Assembly: GCA_949840915.1 (NCBI GenBank)
Contig: CATKXY010000001.1
Location: 124,001-188,000 of the forward strand
DNA: 64,000 nt
Source of the DNA: an uncultured Lachnospiraceae bacterium
GTDB taxonomy: Bacteria; Bacillota; Clostridia; Lachnospirales; Lachnospiraceae
Direction of reading: 5' to 3'
Numbering within the stretch: position 1 is the stretch's first letter; each line of letters opens with the position of its first letter. The notes under the pieces are model-generated. The model was not told where the DNA came from, did no database searches, and worked only from the letters and a program-made list of their open reading frames with translations. This document shows, one piece after another, positions 44,081 to 52,934 of this stretch. The position numbers and the translations under genes were made by a program.

Positions 44081-45199
44081 ATGACAAAAATTGATGTGGT
44101 ATCTGGTTTTCTGGGAGCGGGAAAGACCACTCTGATAAAGAAGCTTCTGAAGGAAGCTTTAGATGGCAGCAAGACGGTGTTGATTGAGAATGAGTTCGGT
44201 GAGATCGGAATTGACGGAGGTTTTCTGAAGGATGCGGGAATCGAGATCAAGGAGATGAATTCGGGCTGTATCTGTTGTTCCCTTGTGGGAGACTTCGGAG
44301 CGTCCCTGAAGGAAGTGATAGAGACTTATGCGCCGGAACGCGTGCTCATCGAGCCCTCCGGTGTAGGAAAGCTGTCAGATGTGCTGAAGGCTGTGGAGAA
44401 TGTGGCCGGAGACCTGGATGTGCAGGTGAACAGTGCCGTAGCTGTGGTGGACGCCTCGAAATGCAAGATGTATATGAAGAATTTCGGCGAGTTTTTCAGT
44501 AATCAGATCGCATATGCAGGTACGGTCATTTTGAGCAGAACGGACAAGGTGAGTCAGGAGAAGCTGAATGCTGCGGTGGAACTGGTCAGGGAGCACAACC
44601 GGAACGCGGCTGTCATCACTACACCGCTCAGCCGGCTTGACGGAAAGGATGTGCTGCAGACGATCGAGGGGGCGGACAGACTGGAGGATATGATGAAAGA
44701 GATGCTGGACGGTGTGCACGAGGCTCATGACCATGGACACTGCGACCATGATCACCATCACGACCATGAACACTGTGACCATGATCACCATCACGGCCAT
44801 GAACACTGCGACCATGATCACCATCACGGCCATGAACACTGTGACCATGATCACCACCACGATCATGAACACGGCGAAGGCTGCACCTGCGGATGTCATG
44901 ATCACGACCATCATCACGCGGACGAGGTATTCACGAGCTGGGGGATGGAGACGCCCAACACATACACCAGGGAGCAGATCGCCCATATTCTTGAGGAGCT
45001 TGACAGCGGCTGGTACGGCGATATCCTGCGGGCCAAGGGCATGGTGTCCGCGGAGGATGGAACATGGATCTATTATGATTATGTGCCCGGGGAACATGAG
45101 ATCAGAAGCGGGAAGCCCGAGGTGACAGGAAAAATCTGTGTCATTGGCGCAAGACTCAGGGAGGATAAGCTGGAAGAACTGTTCTGCGGCAAACAATGA
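44081..45199 (+). CDS. CobW/ZNG-type GTPase with His-rich metal-binding region
   Basis: 372 residues from the ATG at 44081; the track starts at a GTG nine bases earlier. G3E GTPase motifs: Walker A VSGFLGAGKTTLIKKLL, metal-binding GCICCSL (CxCC), LIEPSGVGKLSDVL, and VILSRTDKVSQEKL in the NKxD position. From about residue 218 a His/Asp-rich stretch with CDHDHHHGHEH repeats (see the 44744-44875 repeat) should bind zinc or a similar metal. The C-terminal CobW_C domain starts around residue 285. The family delivers metals, often zinc, to target proteins. A second CobW gene and a ZIP transporter follow within 4 kb. Confidence 0.92.
   Translation: MTKIDVVSGFLGAGKTTLIKKLLKEALDGSKTVLIENEFGEIGIDGGFLKDAGIEIKEMNSGCICCSLVGDFGASLKEVIETYAPERVLIEPSGVGKLSDVLKAVENVAGDLDVQVNSAVAVVDASKCKMYMKNFGEFFSNQIAYAGTVILSRTDKVSQEKLNAAVELVREHNRNAAVITTPLSRLDGKDVLQTIEGADRLEDMMKEMLDGVHEAHDHGHCDHDHHHDHEHCDHDHHHGHEHCDHDHHHGHEHCDHDHHHDHEHGEGCTCGCHDHDHHHADEVFTSWGMETPNTYTREQIAHILEELDSGWYGDILRAKGMVSAEDGTWIYYDYVPGEHEIRSGKPEVTGKICVIGARLREDKLEELFCGKQ
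44744..44875 (+). repeat. Four 33-base tandem repeats encoding a His-rich tract
   Basis: Copies begin at 44744, 44777, 44810 and 44843, each GACCATGATCACCATCACG and onward, encoding 11-residue units of the form DHDHHHGHEHC. The near-identical DNA copies suggest recent slippage-type expansion, so length may vary between strains. Confidence 0.92.
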
Positions 45200-45250
45200 G
45201 CCGGCAGCCAAAATAGATAGATGTCTGCGTAGGCGGGCAGGGGGTATATT

Positions 45251-46180
45251 ATGAAATCTGTATATGTGATCAATGGTTTTCTGGAGAGCGGCAAGACGGA
45301 GTTTATCTGCTTTACGCTGGCTCAGCCCTATTTTCAGATCAAGGGCAGGACTCTTCTCATTCTCTGTGAGGAGGGGGAGAACGAGTATGACGAGGCATTG
45401 CTGAAAAAGAGCCGCACCGTGCTGGAGCATATCGAGGATGAGGCGGATTTTAATCCCGATCGCCTGGCGGAGTTGGAGAAAAAGCACAAACCGGAGCGCA
45501 TTATCATAGAATATAATGGCATGTGGAATTATAAGAATGCGAAGTTTCCCAAAAACTGGAGGATTGAGCAGCAGATCACTACCATCGATGCGTCCACATT
45601 TTCCATGTATTATACCAATATGCGCTCGCTTTTGGCCGAACAGATCAGAAAGTCTGAGATGATCATTTTTAACCGCTGTGACGGCCTTGAGGATCTGGGG
45701 ACCTACAGGCGCAATATAAAGGCTGTCAATCCTTCCGCAGATGTGATCTTTGAGGATTCCGACGGGGAGATCGACGAGATATTTGAGGAGGATCTGCCCT
45801 ATGATCTGCAGCAGGAGACCATTGAGCTTGACAATACGGGTTATGGTATCTGGTATCTGGATTCCATGGACCATCCCGAGCGTTATATCGGGAAGAAGCT
45901 GCAGTTTAAGGCCATGGTATTAAAGCCGGACGGTTTTCCCAAGGGATACTTTGTACCCGGGCGTATGGCCATGACATGCTGTGCGGACGATATGGCGTTT
46001 CTGGGCTATGCCTGCGAGTTTGCAGGAGCGGACGCGCTGCGTCAGAAGGAGTGGGTAAAGGTTACCGCCACGGTCACGAAGGAGTATTGGGAAGGTTATC
46101 AGGGTGAGGGGCCCTTACTTCACGCGGTGAGTGTGGAGCAGACGAAAGCACCGAAAGAGGAGATTATCAGCTTTGCGTAA
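45251..46180 (+). CDS. CobW-like GTPase with TIGR03943-like C-terminal domain
   Basis: 309 residues. The N-terminal P-loop VINGFLESGKTEFICF is a G3E variant, followed by RIIIEYNGMWNYKN and FNRCDGLEDLGTYRRNI. The CxCC metal motif of typical CobW proteins is absent. The C-terminal third (PGRMAMTCCADDMAFLGYAC onward) resembles the C-terminal domain of TIGR03943/YcgQ membrane proteins, which partner with YcgR/UPF permeases. This suggests a GTPase fused to a metal-related sensing module. It lies 51 bases after the first CobW gene, and its 3' end overlaps the following membrane protein gene. Confidence 0.82.
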   Translation: MKSVYVINGFLESGKTEFICFTLAQPYFQIKGRTLLILCEEGENEYDEALLKKSRTVLEHIEDEADFNPDRLAELEKKHKPERIIIEYNGMWNYKNAKFPKNWRIEQQITTIDASTFSMYYTNMRSLLAEQIRKSEMIIFNRCDGLEDLGTYRRNIKAVNPSADVIFEDSDGEIDEIFEEDLPYDLQQETIELDNTGYGIWYLDSMDHPERYIGKKLQFKAMVLKPDGFPKGYFVPGRMAMTCCADDMAFLGYACEFAGADALRQKEWVKVTATVTKEYWEGYQGEGPLLHAVSVEQTKAPKEEIISFA

Positions 46181-47402
46181 GAGATCGGGAATCGTATTTT
46201 TTCTGCTGTTGGCCGTATACACCGGGGTGATGCTGTATCTGTTTGTGATGCAGTGTTATGAGGTGCCGGATTTTCGCTCGGATATGCCGGATTATGTGAA
46301 TACGGTACGGGGCATTGCCGGGGATTATTCGTTTCCCTATCCGCTGTTCTTTACTCTGGCGAAGGGGATAGCCCTGTTTTTTGGCGCCCCGTTAGGGGTT
46401 GCCGTGGCCGCGGCCCTTCTCAACGCGCTGGGTGTCTGTGTGACGAAATATTATATGGACAGACAGGTGCGGGAGAATATCCCCGCTGCCGGGTGGAGTC
46501 CGGGCAAGTGTCTGGCGATGGATCTGGCTGTGACGGGTATGGTGTTTGCACTGTTTCTCCTTGGCAATCTGTACTCCCCGAAAAATACGGCTTTTTTTGG
46601 TTTTGATTACGCGTATCGATGTATGGGAATCTACACCCCTAATCCAATCTGGAACGCCACATATCTTGCCGTCAGACCTTTCGCGGTGATCTGCTTTTTT
46701 GAGGCGGCAAAGCTATTGCAGAGTTACCGGGAGCATTTTTCCTGGAGGGGCTGCATTCCCTTTGCGTTTAGTCTGTTTCTCACCGCCGTCACCAAGCCGA
46801 GCTATACGCTGGTGGTGGTTCCGCTGATGGGGATATGTCTGCTGGCAGATCTGGCAAAGACGCGGGGAAAGAGCTTTCGGAACGCATTTTATGTATGTCT
46901 TACGATGATACCTACAGGACTGGATCTGCTCTATCAGTTTTTTGGCGTGTTTACGGGTACCAATGTAAAGGGTGAGGATACCGGTATCGGATTTGCTTTT
47001 GCCAGGGTCTGGAGCAATTTTTCCAAGAATATCCCGCTGAGTATCGTTATGGGGATTGCGCTGCCGATCGGGGTGCTTTTGTTGAACTGGAGGGCAGTGA
47101 AGGAAAAATTTATCTATCGCTTCGCAATCTACAATTATATTATGGGCACAGTGATGTTTTTATGCCTCTATGAGAAGGGATTCCGCATGCTGCATGCCAA
47201 CTTCTCCTGGGGTTATATGCACGGTATGTTCTTCCTGTTCCTGGTGTCGCTTCTGTTGATGATCAACAATGTGACGGAGTGGCGCAAGAGCTGGAAGGCG
47301 GTATTCCTGCCGGCGGAGTGGGCGGTGCTTGCCGTTCATCTCATATGCGGTGTAAACTTTTTGTGGTACGCCCTGCAGGGTTACGATCTGGCCGGATTTT
47401 AG
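46173..47402 (+). CDS. Polytopic membrane protein of unknown function
   Basis: 409 residues from a TTG at 46173, which has GAGGAG ten bases upstream and overlaps the previous stop codon by eight bases; the longer track ORF from a GTG at 46131 lacks this support. About nine to ten membrane segments are visible (GIVFFLLLAVYTGVMLYLFV to AVLAVHLICGVNFLWYAL). A loop DFRSDMPDYVNTVRGIAGDY after the first segment resembles the extracytoplasmic loop of GT-C-type glycosyltransferases, but no DD/DE motif is certain. I cannot assign a function. Position suggests co-transcription with the CobW gene. Confidence 0.7.
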   Translation: MRKRSGIVFFLLLAVYTGVMLYLFVMQCYEVPDFRSDMPDYVNTVRGIAGDYSFPYPLFFTLAKGIALFFGAPLGVAVAAALLNALGVCVTKYYMDRQVRENIPAAGWSPGKCLAMDLAVTGMVFALFLLGNLYSPKNTAFFGFDYAYRCMGIYTPNPIWNATYLAVRPFAVICFFEAAKLLQSYREHFSWRGCIPFAFSLFLTAVTKPSYTLVVVPLMGICLLADLAKTRGKSFRNAFYVCLTMIPTGLDLLYQFFGVFTGTNVKGEDTGIGFAFARVWSNFSKNIPLSIVMGIALPIGVLLLNWRAVKEKFIYRFAIYNYIMGTVMFLCLYEKGFRMLHANFSWGYMHGMFFLFLVSLLLMINNVTEWRKSWKAVFLPAEWAVLAVHLICGVNFLWYALQGYDLAGF

Positions 47403-47472
47403 GAGGGGTGGAGTCGGGAGGATTCCGAATCGGACAATAGAATAAAATAGAATATTTTGAAGGATCAGCATT

Positions 47473-48249
47473 ATGAATATAGTAATCGGGGTCTTGATTC
47501 CCTTTGTGGGAACCACGGCCGGGGCTGCCTGTGTGTTCTTTCTGAAGCATACGATCAGTCTCGGATTACAGAGGATATTCACGGGGTTTGCGGCGGGAGT
47601 GATGGTGGCCGCATCCGTGTGGTCTTTGCTGATACCCGCCATCGATCTGTGCGGAGATATGGGAAGGCTGGGCTTTGTGCCGGCCATGGTGGGTTTTCTT
47701 GCAGGTATACTTTTTCTGCTGCTCATTGATCGCTTTGTGCCGCATATTTATGCGGGCGGCGATAAGACGGAGGGGGCGAAGAACGGCATTGGCAGGAATG
47801 CCATGCTGATGTTTGCGGTGACGATCCACAACCTGCCTGAGGGAGCTGCCTGCGGGGCGATTTTTGCAGGGGTTCTGAAGGGAGACGGCGCCGTGACCAT
47901 GGCGGGGGCCATTACGCTGGCCATCGGGATTGCCATTCAGAATTTCCCGGAGGGGGCGATCATCTCCATGCCTCTGCGCAGCGAGGGCAGCAGCCGGGCA
48001 AAATCCTTTTTATTAGGGACGCTGTCGGGGGCGGTAGAGCCTGTGGGGGCGGTATTTGCCATTCTTCTGGCCAATATCGTCACTCCTATTCTGCCGTATA
48101 TGCTTGCCTTTGCTGCCGGAGCCATGATCTATGTGGTGGTTGAGGAGCTGATTCCTGAGGCCGGGGAGGGAGAGCATTCCGAAGTGGGAACGATTGCCTT
48201 TGCGGTGGGATTTGCGCTGATGATGATGCTGGATGTGGCGCTGAGTTAG
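47473..48249 (+). CDS. ZIP-family metal transporter
   Basis: 258 residues, eight membrane helices. Helix IV carries the metal-binding TIHNLPEGAACGAIFAG and helix V AIGIAIQNFPEGAIISMP, the HNxPEG and NxPEG signatures of the ZIP (GufA/ZupT-like) family that imports zinc or other divalent metals. TM I-III: FVGTTAGAACVFFLKHTISL and FAAGVMVAASVWSLLIPAI. The neighbouring CobW-type genes fit a metal-homeostasis cluster; metal identity is not determinable. Confidence 0.93.
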   Translation: MNIVIGVLIPFVGTTAGAACVFFLKHTISLGLQRIFTGFAAGVMVAASVWSLLIPAIDLCGDMGRLGFVPAMVGFLAGILFLLLIDRFVPHIYAGGDKTEGAKNGIGRNAMLMFAVTIHNLPEGAACGAIFAGVLKGDGAVTMAGAITLAIGIAIQNFPEGAIISMPLRSEGSSRAKSFLLGTLSGAVEPVGAVFAILLANIVTPILPYMLAFAAGAMIYVVVEELIPEAGEGEHSEVGTIAFAVGFALMMMLDVALS

Positions 48250-48279
48250 AATGCCGGACGGCAGATAAGGATAACGGAT

Positions 48280-49044
48280 ATGGAAAACGAAAAGGAAATA
48301 CAACAGATGCGAAACAGGTTCCGGGAATTGGCCGATAAGTCCTATTCCCAGAACGTGTTTACGTTTACGGGATTTCTTGGACTTTTTGAGCAGGATGTCT
48401 TCTGGAAGCTGGAGCGGGAGCTCTCCCACGCGGGCTATGTGCTCTTTGGGGGCGCAGAGGGCACGGAGCGGAAGGTTGTGCGCTTCGGCAATGCGGAAGA
48501 ATTCGGATATGAGGAGGAGTTTCCCATCGCGTGTCTGCATGTCAGGCCGCTGGCGGCGAAATTTGCGGACGAGCTTTCCCACAGGGACTTTCTGGGCGCG
48601 CTGATGAATCTGGGAGTGGAGCGGAGCACGATCGGAGACATCCGGGTGGGAGATAAGGAGGCATATCTGTTCTGTCTGGAATCTGTGGCCGGATTTTTAT
48701 GTGAGGAGCTGACTCAGGTGAAGCGCACGAATGTGAAGTGTGAGCGCGTAGAGGCGGCGGCAGAGGTCATGGAGGAGGAGCCGGAGCTGCTCGCGGTACA
48801 GACAGCCTCCATGCGGGTGGACGCGGTGGTCGCAAAAGTGTACCATAAGTCAAGGGAGGCTTGCCTGGAGCTCTTCCGGGCGCAGAAGGTGTATGTGGAC
48901 GGACGGCTCTGCGAGAACAATTCCCGTCTGCTCAGGCCGGGTGAGACTGTGAATGCCAGGGGCTATGGGAAGTTCCGTATTGTGGGAGAGCCTCATAATA
49001 CCAGGAAGGGAAAGCTGTCGGTGGAGGTGGCGGTATACAGATGA
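48280..49044 (+). CDS. ylmH: YlmH/RqcP2-like S4-domain RNA-binding protein
   Basis: 254 residues. The N-terminal domain (SQNVFTFTGFLGLFEQDVFW ... GGAEGTERKVVRFG) and the C-terminal S4 domain (MRVDAVVAKVYHKSREACLE, AQKVYVDGRLCENNSRLLRP, GETVNARGYGKFRIVG) match YlmH. In B. subtilis it binds stalled large subunits and takes part in ribosome-associated quality control. It is normally found in the sepF/divIVA cluster; here it sits apart, next to a ZIP gene. The stop codon overlaps the next ATG (ATGA). Confidence 0.92.
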   Translation: MENEKEIQQMRNRFRELADKSYSQNVFTFTGFLGLFEQDVFWKLERELSHAGYVLFGGAEGTERKVVRFGNAEEFGYEEEFPIACLHVRPLAAKFADELSHRDFLGALMNLGVERSTIGDIRVGDKEAYLFCLESVAGFLCEELTQVKRTNVKCERVEAAAEVMEEEPELLAVQTASMRVDAVVAKVYHKSREACLELFRAQKVYVDGRLCENNSRLLRPGETVNARGYGKFRIVGEPHNTRKGKLSVEVAVYR

Positions 49045-49928
49045 CGCAGGTGATACAGTGGCTGTTTTTCTTTTATCTATATAGCTTTTTGGGATGGTGC
49101 TTTGAGTCCGGTTATGTGTTCCTCAAGACTGGACGGCCGGTGAACAGGGGATTTCTGCGCGGCCCCTTTCTGCCTTTGTACGGCAGCGGGGCGGTGATGA
49201 TGCTGGTGGTGTCCGGGCCGTTTCAGGATATGGCGTTTCCGTGGAAGCTTGTCTGCATTTACATTGCGGGCTGTCTGGGGGCAACGGTGCTGGAGTATGT
49301 GACTGGAGTGACAATGGAGGCATTGTTCAAGATCCGGTATTGGGATTATTCCAACAATAAGTTTAATTTTCAGGGACATATCTGTCTGGGGACTTCTCTG
49401 GCCTGGGGAGTATTGACGGTCTTTATGACTGAGCTGATACACCGGCCCATTGCGCGGGCGGCCGCGGGCATTCCGGGCGGTGTGCTGACGGCTGTGACTC
49501 TGGTGCTGACAGCGGCTGTCGGTGCAGATTTTGGGCTTTCCTTCAAGGCGGCGCTGGATCTGCGCAATGTCTTGATGAAGCTGGAGAAGGCCCGGGAGGA
49601 GATGGCTCGCGTGCAGAAGCGTGTGGATGTGGTTGTGGCGCTGCTCAATGAGGATCTGTCCAAGCGCAGGGAAGAACTGCAGTCAGGTTTTGCACAGCGG
49701 AAGGAGGAGCTGCAGGCAGAGCTTGCTCAGCTGCGGCAGCATTATGGCGCACATCTTGCAGACAGGGAACGGCTGGCCGGATTGCGGGACTTTTTCCAGA
49801 GGGATATGATCCGCTCCAATCCTACTATGGTGTCAGGGAGATTCGGCGAATCGCTCCGGGAGCTGCAGGAAAAGCTTGAGCAGGAGCTTGCGGAGAAGCG
49901 GCAAAACCGCAGGAATAAGAAAAAGTAG
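49041..49928 (+). CDS. PF06541-family membrane protein with C-terminal coiled coil
   Basis: 295 residues. The N-terminus QWLFFFYLYSFLGWCFESGY and RGFLRGPFLPLYGSGAVMM are the signature of PF06541, annotated as putative ABC transporter permease without experimental support. Five membrane segments occupy residues 5-180. The last 110 residues form a Lys/Glu-rich coiled coil (ARVQKRVDVVVALLNEDLSK to the end), longer than in the paralogue at 62223. Function is unknown. Coupled by ATGA overlap to ylmH. Confidence 0.85.
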   Translation: MTQVIQWLFFFYLYSFLGWCFESGYVFLKTGRPVNRGFLRGPFLPLYGSGAVMMLVVSGPFQDMAFPWKLVCIYIAGCLGATVLEYVTGVTMEALFKIRYWDYSNNKFNFQGHICLGTSLAWGVLTVFMTELIHRPIARAAAGIPGGVLTAVTLVLTAAVGADFGLSFKAALDLRNVLMKLEKAREEMARVQKRVDVVVALLNEDLSKRREELQSGFAQRKEELQAELAQLRQHYGAHLADRERLAGLRDFFQRDMIRSNPTMVSGRFGESLRELQEKLEQELAEKRQNRRNKKK

Positions 49929-49948
49929 TATTTCTCAGGGAGGCTCAG

Positions 49949-52006
49949 ATGCAGACTTTAAAAAAAATGATCAGCAGGTATATGTATCGGATCGCAGGGA
50001 TCCTGGTTTTGGTAATGCTTGTCATGATACTGGTATTTCAGCTGATGAACGAACAGAATCAGGCTTATGAAGATGCGAACCGGACTTTTTCGCAGATGGA
50101 TCAGGTATTGGCAGAAAATGAATCAGAGCTTATCGAAATAAGAGAGGAGTATAGGCAGAGCTGTCTCCATGCCGCAGAGGCGGTATCCCGGATCATAGAG
50201 GGAGATCCGGAAGTGCTTCATTCTTCCGAAAAACTCAAAGAGATTGCGGGAGAGGTGGAAGTAGACGAAATTCATATTTTTAACAAGGATGGAGAAATAT
50301 TTGCCGGGACAGAGCCCAAGTATTATGGCTATACCGTGGATTCCGGCGAGCAGATCGGCTTCTTTGGGCCGATGCTTAAAGATAAATCCTTAAAGCTGGT
50401 ACAGGAAATTACGGAAAACACTGCGGAGGGGAAGCTGATGCAGTATTCGGCAGTCTGGAGCGGCAGCGGAGAATTTATTGTGCAGGTGGGAATGAACCCT
50501 GTCAATGTCATTAAGGTAACGGAGAAAAATCAGCTGTCCTATATCTTTTCCTTGTTCCGGGTAAATCCGGAGGCGAGTTATTATGCCATAGACGCAGAGA
50601 GCGGGATCATTGCAGGATCCACCACCCTGGAGGCAGTCGGGCATGATTGTTCGGATATGGGCTTTTCCTTTGAGGATATAGAAAATGCGCAAAAAGGATT
50701 TTATAAGAAAATTAACGGCAGGTATTCTTTTTGTGTGTTTCAGAAAATTGAATCCAATTATATCGGGCGGGTAATTTCCGTTAATTATCTTTATCAGAGT
50801 GTGCCGGTCACGGTGCTCTCAGTCTTGATCTGCCTGATCATAGCAGCGTATATTCTGGCGATGGCGGTTACGAGATATATGAATAAATATGTGGTAAACA
50901 AGATCCATGATGTGATTCATAAGCTGGAGCTGATCACGGAAGGGAGCCTGGAGGAGCAGATTGATGTTCAGAGTAGTCTGGAATTTCAGGAGCTGGACAG
51001 CTATATCAACCGGATGGTGAAGAGCCTGTCGGATACTAATAATCTGGAACAGCAGGTCAATGAGACATTGCGGGTGGCTCTGCAGGCAGCCAATCCGGAG
51101 AGATCTCTGGAGATCGTGCTGGAGTGTCTGGGTAAGTCGCTGCATGGAGAGCGATCCTATATATTTGAGAAAAATGAGCAGGGCGGTGACGACAATACCT
51201 ATGAATGGGCTGCAGACGGTATTGCTCCGGAAAAGGATAATCTGCAGAACCTCCCTCCGGAGATCTGCGGGGGATGGTATCACATGTTTTCTAAGAATGA
51301 GTGTGTCGTATTAGAGAATATAGAGGATATCAGAGAAAAGGAACCTGTGCAGTATGAAATCATGAAACGGCAGAACATTGTATCGATTGTTGTAGTGCCG
51401 TTGTGTGATGACGGTAGTGTGATCGGTTTTTTCGGGGTGGATAACCCACCCGTGAAAACCATGAATTATACCTTGAATATGCTGCGCATTATGGGGTATT
51501 TTATCGAGTCTTTGCTAAAAGTGAGAAATCTTGTGAGAAATCTGGAGCACATGTCGTATTCTGATCATTTGACCCAGATCGGCAACCGCCATGCTTTGTG
51601 GGAATATATAGACGGCATGGAGCAGGATATCGGAATCGGAATCGTATACTGTGACATTACAGGGCTCAAAAGGGTGAATGATGAAAAAGGACATGAGGCC
51701 GGGGACCGGCTGATTCTCTCGGCCTGTGAATGTATGAAAAAGGCGTTGGAAGGGTATGAATTGTTCCGAATCGGCGGCGACGAGCTATTAGCGGTGTGCA
51801 GCGGAATCAGTGAAACGGAATTGTGGAAAAGAGTGTCGGTTCTGAAAGAAACAATGAGTGATTACGCTGTCGTCATGGCAGTCGGCGCTGTCTGGAAAAG
51901 TGACAGCAAAGAAGGGGTAAACCGCATTATGGCAGAGGCGGAAGCTTTGATGTATGAGGATAAGGCGGCATATTATGCGGCATGTGGAATAGAGAGAAGG
52001 AGGTAG
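49949..52006 (+). CDS. Membrane GAF-GGDEF signalling protein (putative diguanylate cyclase)
   Basis: 685 residues. TM1 (about 12-32) and TM2 (about 287-310) flank a large extracytoplasmic, Cache-like sensing region. A HAMP-like segment (HKLELITEGSLEEQIDV) leads to a GAF-type domain (about 370-530) and then the GGDEF domain: YSDHLTQIGNRHALWEYI, DITGLKRVNDEKGHEAGDRL, and the signature as RIGGDELLAV near residue 608. Leu replaces Phe in the last position, a change tolerated in many active enzymes, so c-di-GMP synthesis is likely. It starts 20 bases after the PF06541 gene with GGGAGG upstream. Confidence 0.88.
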   Translation: MQTLKKMISRYMYRIAGILVLVMLVMILVFQLMNEQNQAYEDANRTFSQMDQVLAENESELIEIREEYRQSCLHAAEAVSRIIEGDPEVLHSSEKLKEIAGEVEVDEIHIFNKDGEIFAGTEPKYYGYTVDSGEQIGFFGPMLKDKSLKLVQEITENTAEGKLMQYSAVWSGSGEFIVQVGMNPVNVIKVTEKNQLSYIFSLFRVNPEASYYAIDAESGIIAGSTTLEAVGHDCSDMGFSFEDIENAQKGFYKKINGRYSFCVFQKIESNYIGRVISVNYLYQSVPVTVLSVLICLIIAAYILAMAVTRYMNKYVVNKIHDVIHKLELITEGSLEEQIDVQSSLEFQELDSYINRMVKSLSDTNNLEQQVNETLRVALQAANPERSLEIVLECLGKSLHGERSYIFEKNEQGGDDNTYEWAADGIAPEKDNLQNLPPEICGGWYHMFSKNECVVLENIEDIREKEPVQYEIMKRQNIVSIVVVPLCDDGSVIGFFGVDNPPVKTMNYTLNMLRIMGYFIESLLKVRNLVRNLEHMSYSDHLTQIGNRHALWEYIDGMEQDIGIGIVYCDITGLKRVNDEKGHEAGDRLILSACECMKKALEGYELFRIGGDELLAVCSGISETELWKRVSVLKETMSDYAVVMAVGAVWKSDSKEGVNRIMAEAEALMYEDKAAYYAACGIERRR

Positions 52007-52091
52007 CGGAAACTGTAGACGGGATATTCCGGCCTGCAGAACGCATCCCGCGGCGGGAGCGCCCGGCCGCAGGATGTGTTTTGCAGGTTTG

Positions 52092-52934
52092 TCATTTGCA
52101 GAGATTTTTCGAGGCCTGCGCTCTGTGAAACAGCTCCATGACCAGAAGAAGCAGCACGCTGACTGCGCACAGGATCAATGTATTGTGCAGCAGTTCCGCA
52201 AAGAGCATCTCAAGGCTGCTCATCCGATACAGCATGGAGAGATAGGTCAGATTCAGGAAAATACACAGAATGCTGACGGCAGGCAGGGTGCCGTGATATA
52301 TTTTCTTCCGGGTACTCCGGTATAAATAGAGCGCCAGAAGGGCCAGAGAGAGCAGCGTCACCGCCCAGAATATTGCGGCCAGTATGGGTCCGGTCTGATG
52401 GAGCGGTACGCCAAGCGGTGTGGAGTCCGGATTGAAGCAGAGCGCAAATATCACATAAAACATCATGATCATGCTGAACAGGAGCAGCAGAATTTGCGGG
52501 ATGAGCAGTTCTCTGCCCGGCTTTGCGGAGGAGCGCTCTGCCTTGCCGTGGAACGCAAAATCGGTGGCAAGCATCGTAAGCGGCATCAGCAGTGCATGGC
52601 AGCCGAAGTAGAACCTGTTTATGGATACGGTGAGCAGCAGAGTGAATACTCCGATGCTTAAGACTGCCAGAAACAATAGATAACCGGTGAGCATCTTTCC
52701 GGCAAAGTAGGAATCAAGCTTTTTGAACACATTGATTTCCTGATCCCGGACGGATTCTGTGACCGTGTCGGGGTGTTTTAAGAGTGCGCAGGTGTTTTGA
52801 CAGGCATCGCATTGCGCCAGATGCGCCTCTACAAAGCTCCTCGTATCGTCAGAGCACAGTTCTTCCAGATAGAGGGGCAGCAGGTCCTTGACAATATTAC
52901 AGGGATTCGCTGCATTATGGTCATGTTTGTTCAT
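52092..52934 (-). CDS. Anti-sigma factor with zinc finger (zf-HC2) and multiple membrane segments
   Basis: 280 residues from the ATG at 52934; the track start (a TTG at 52958) is upstream of the GGAGG. The N-terminus has the zf-HC2 motif EAHLAQCDACQNTC (HxxxCxxC) and an upstream CNIVKDLLPLYLEELCS typical of ECF anti-sigmas. Six membrane helices follow (MLTGYLLFLAVLSIGVFTLL to TLILCAVSVLLLLVMELF). It should bind and inhibit the sigma factor encoded by the gene whose end it overlaps by 14 bases. The release signal is unknown. Confidence 0.87.
   Translation of the reverse strand: MNKHDHNAANPCNIVKDLLPLYLEELCSDDTRSFVEAHLAQCDACQNTCALLKHPDTVTESVRDQEINVFKKLDSYFAGKMLTGYLLFLAVLSIGVFTLLLTVSINRFYFGCHALLMPLTMLATDFAFHGKAERSSAKPGRELLIPQILLLLFSMIMMFYVIFALCFNPDSTPLGVPLHQTGPILAAIFWAVTLLSLALLALYLYRSTRKKIYHGTLPAVSILCIFLNLTYLSMLYRMSSLEMLFAELLHNTLILCAVSVLLLLVMELFHRAQASKNLCK

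Noticed and set aside
44744-44875. Regular 33-base repeats considered as a CRISPR array
   Set aside because: There are no spacers: the repeats are contiguous, in frame and encode a His-rich protein tract.
44375-45874. 499-codon minus-strand ORF across both CobW genes
   Set aside because: It spans two genes with clear motifs on the plus strand; the MVVIMVTVFMAVMVIMVAV-like part is just the complement of the His-rich repeat.
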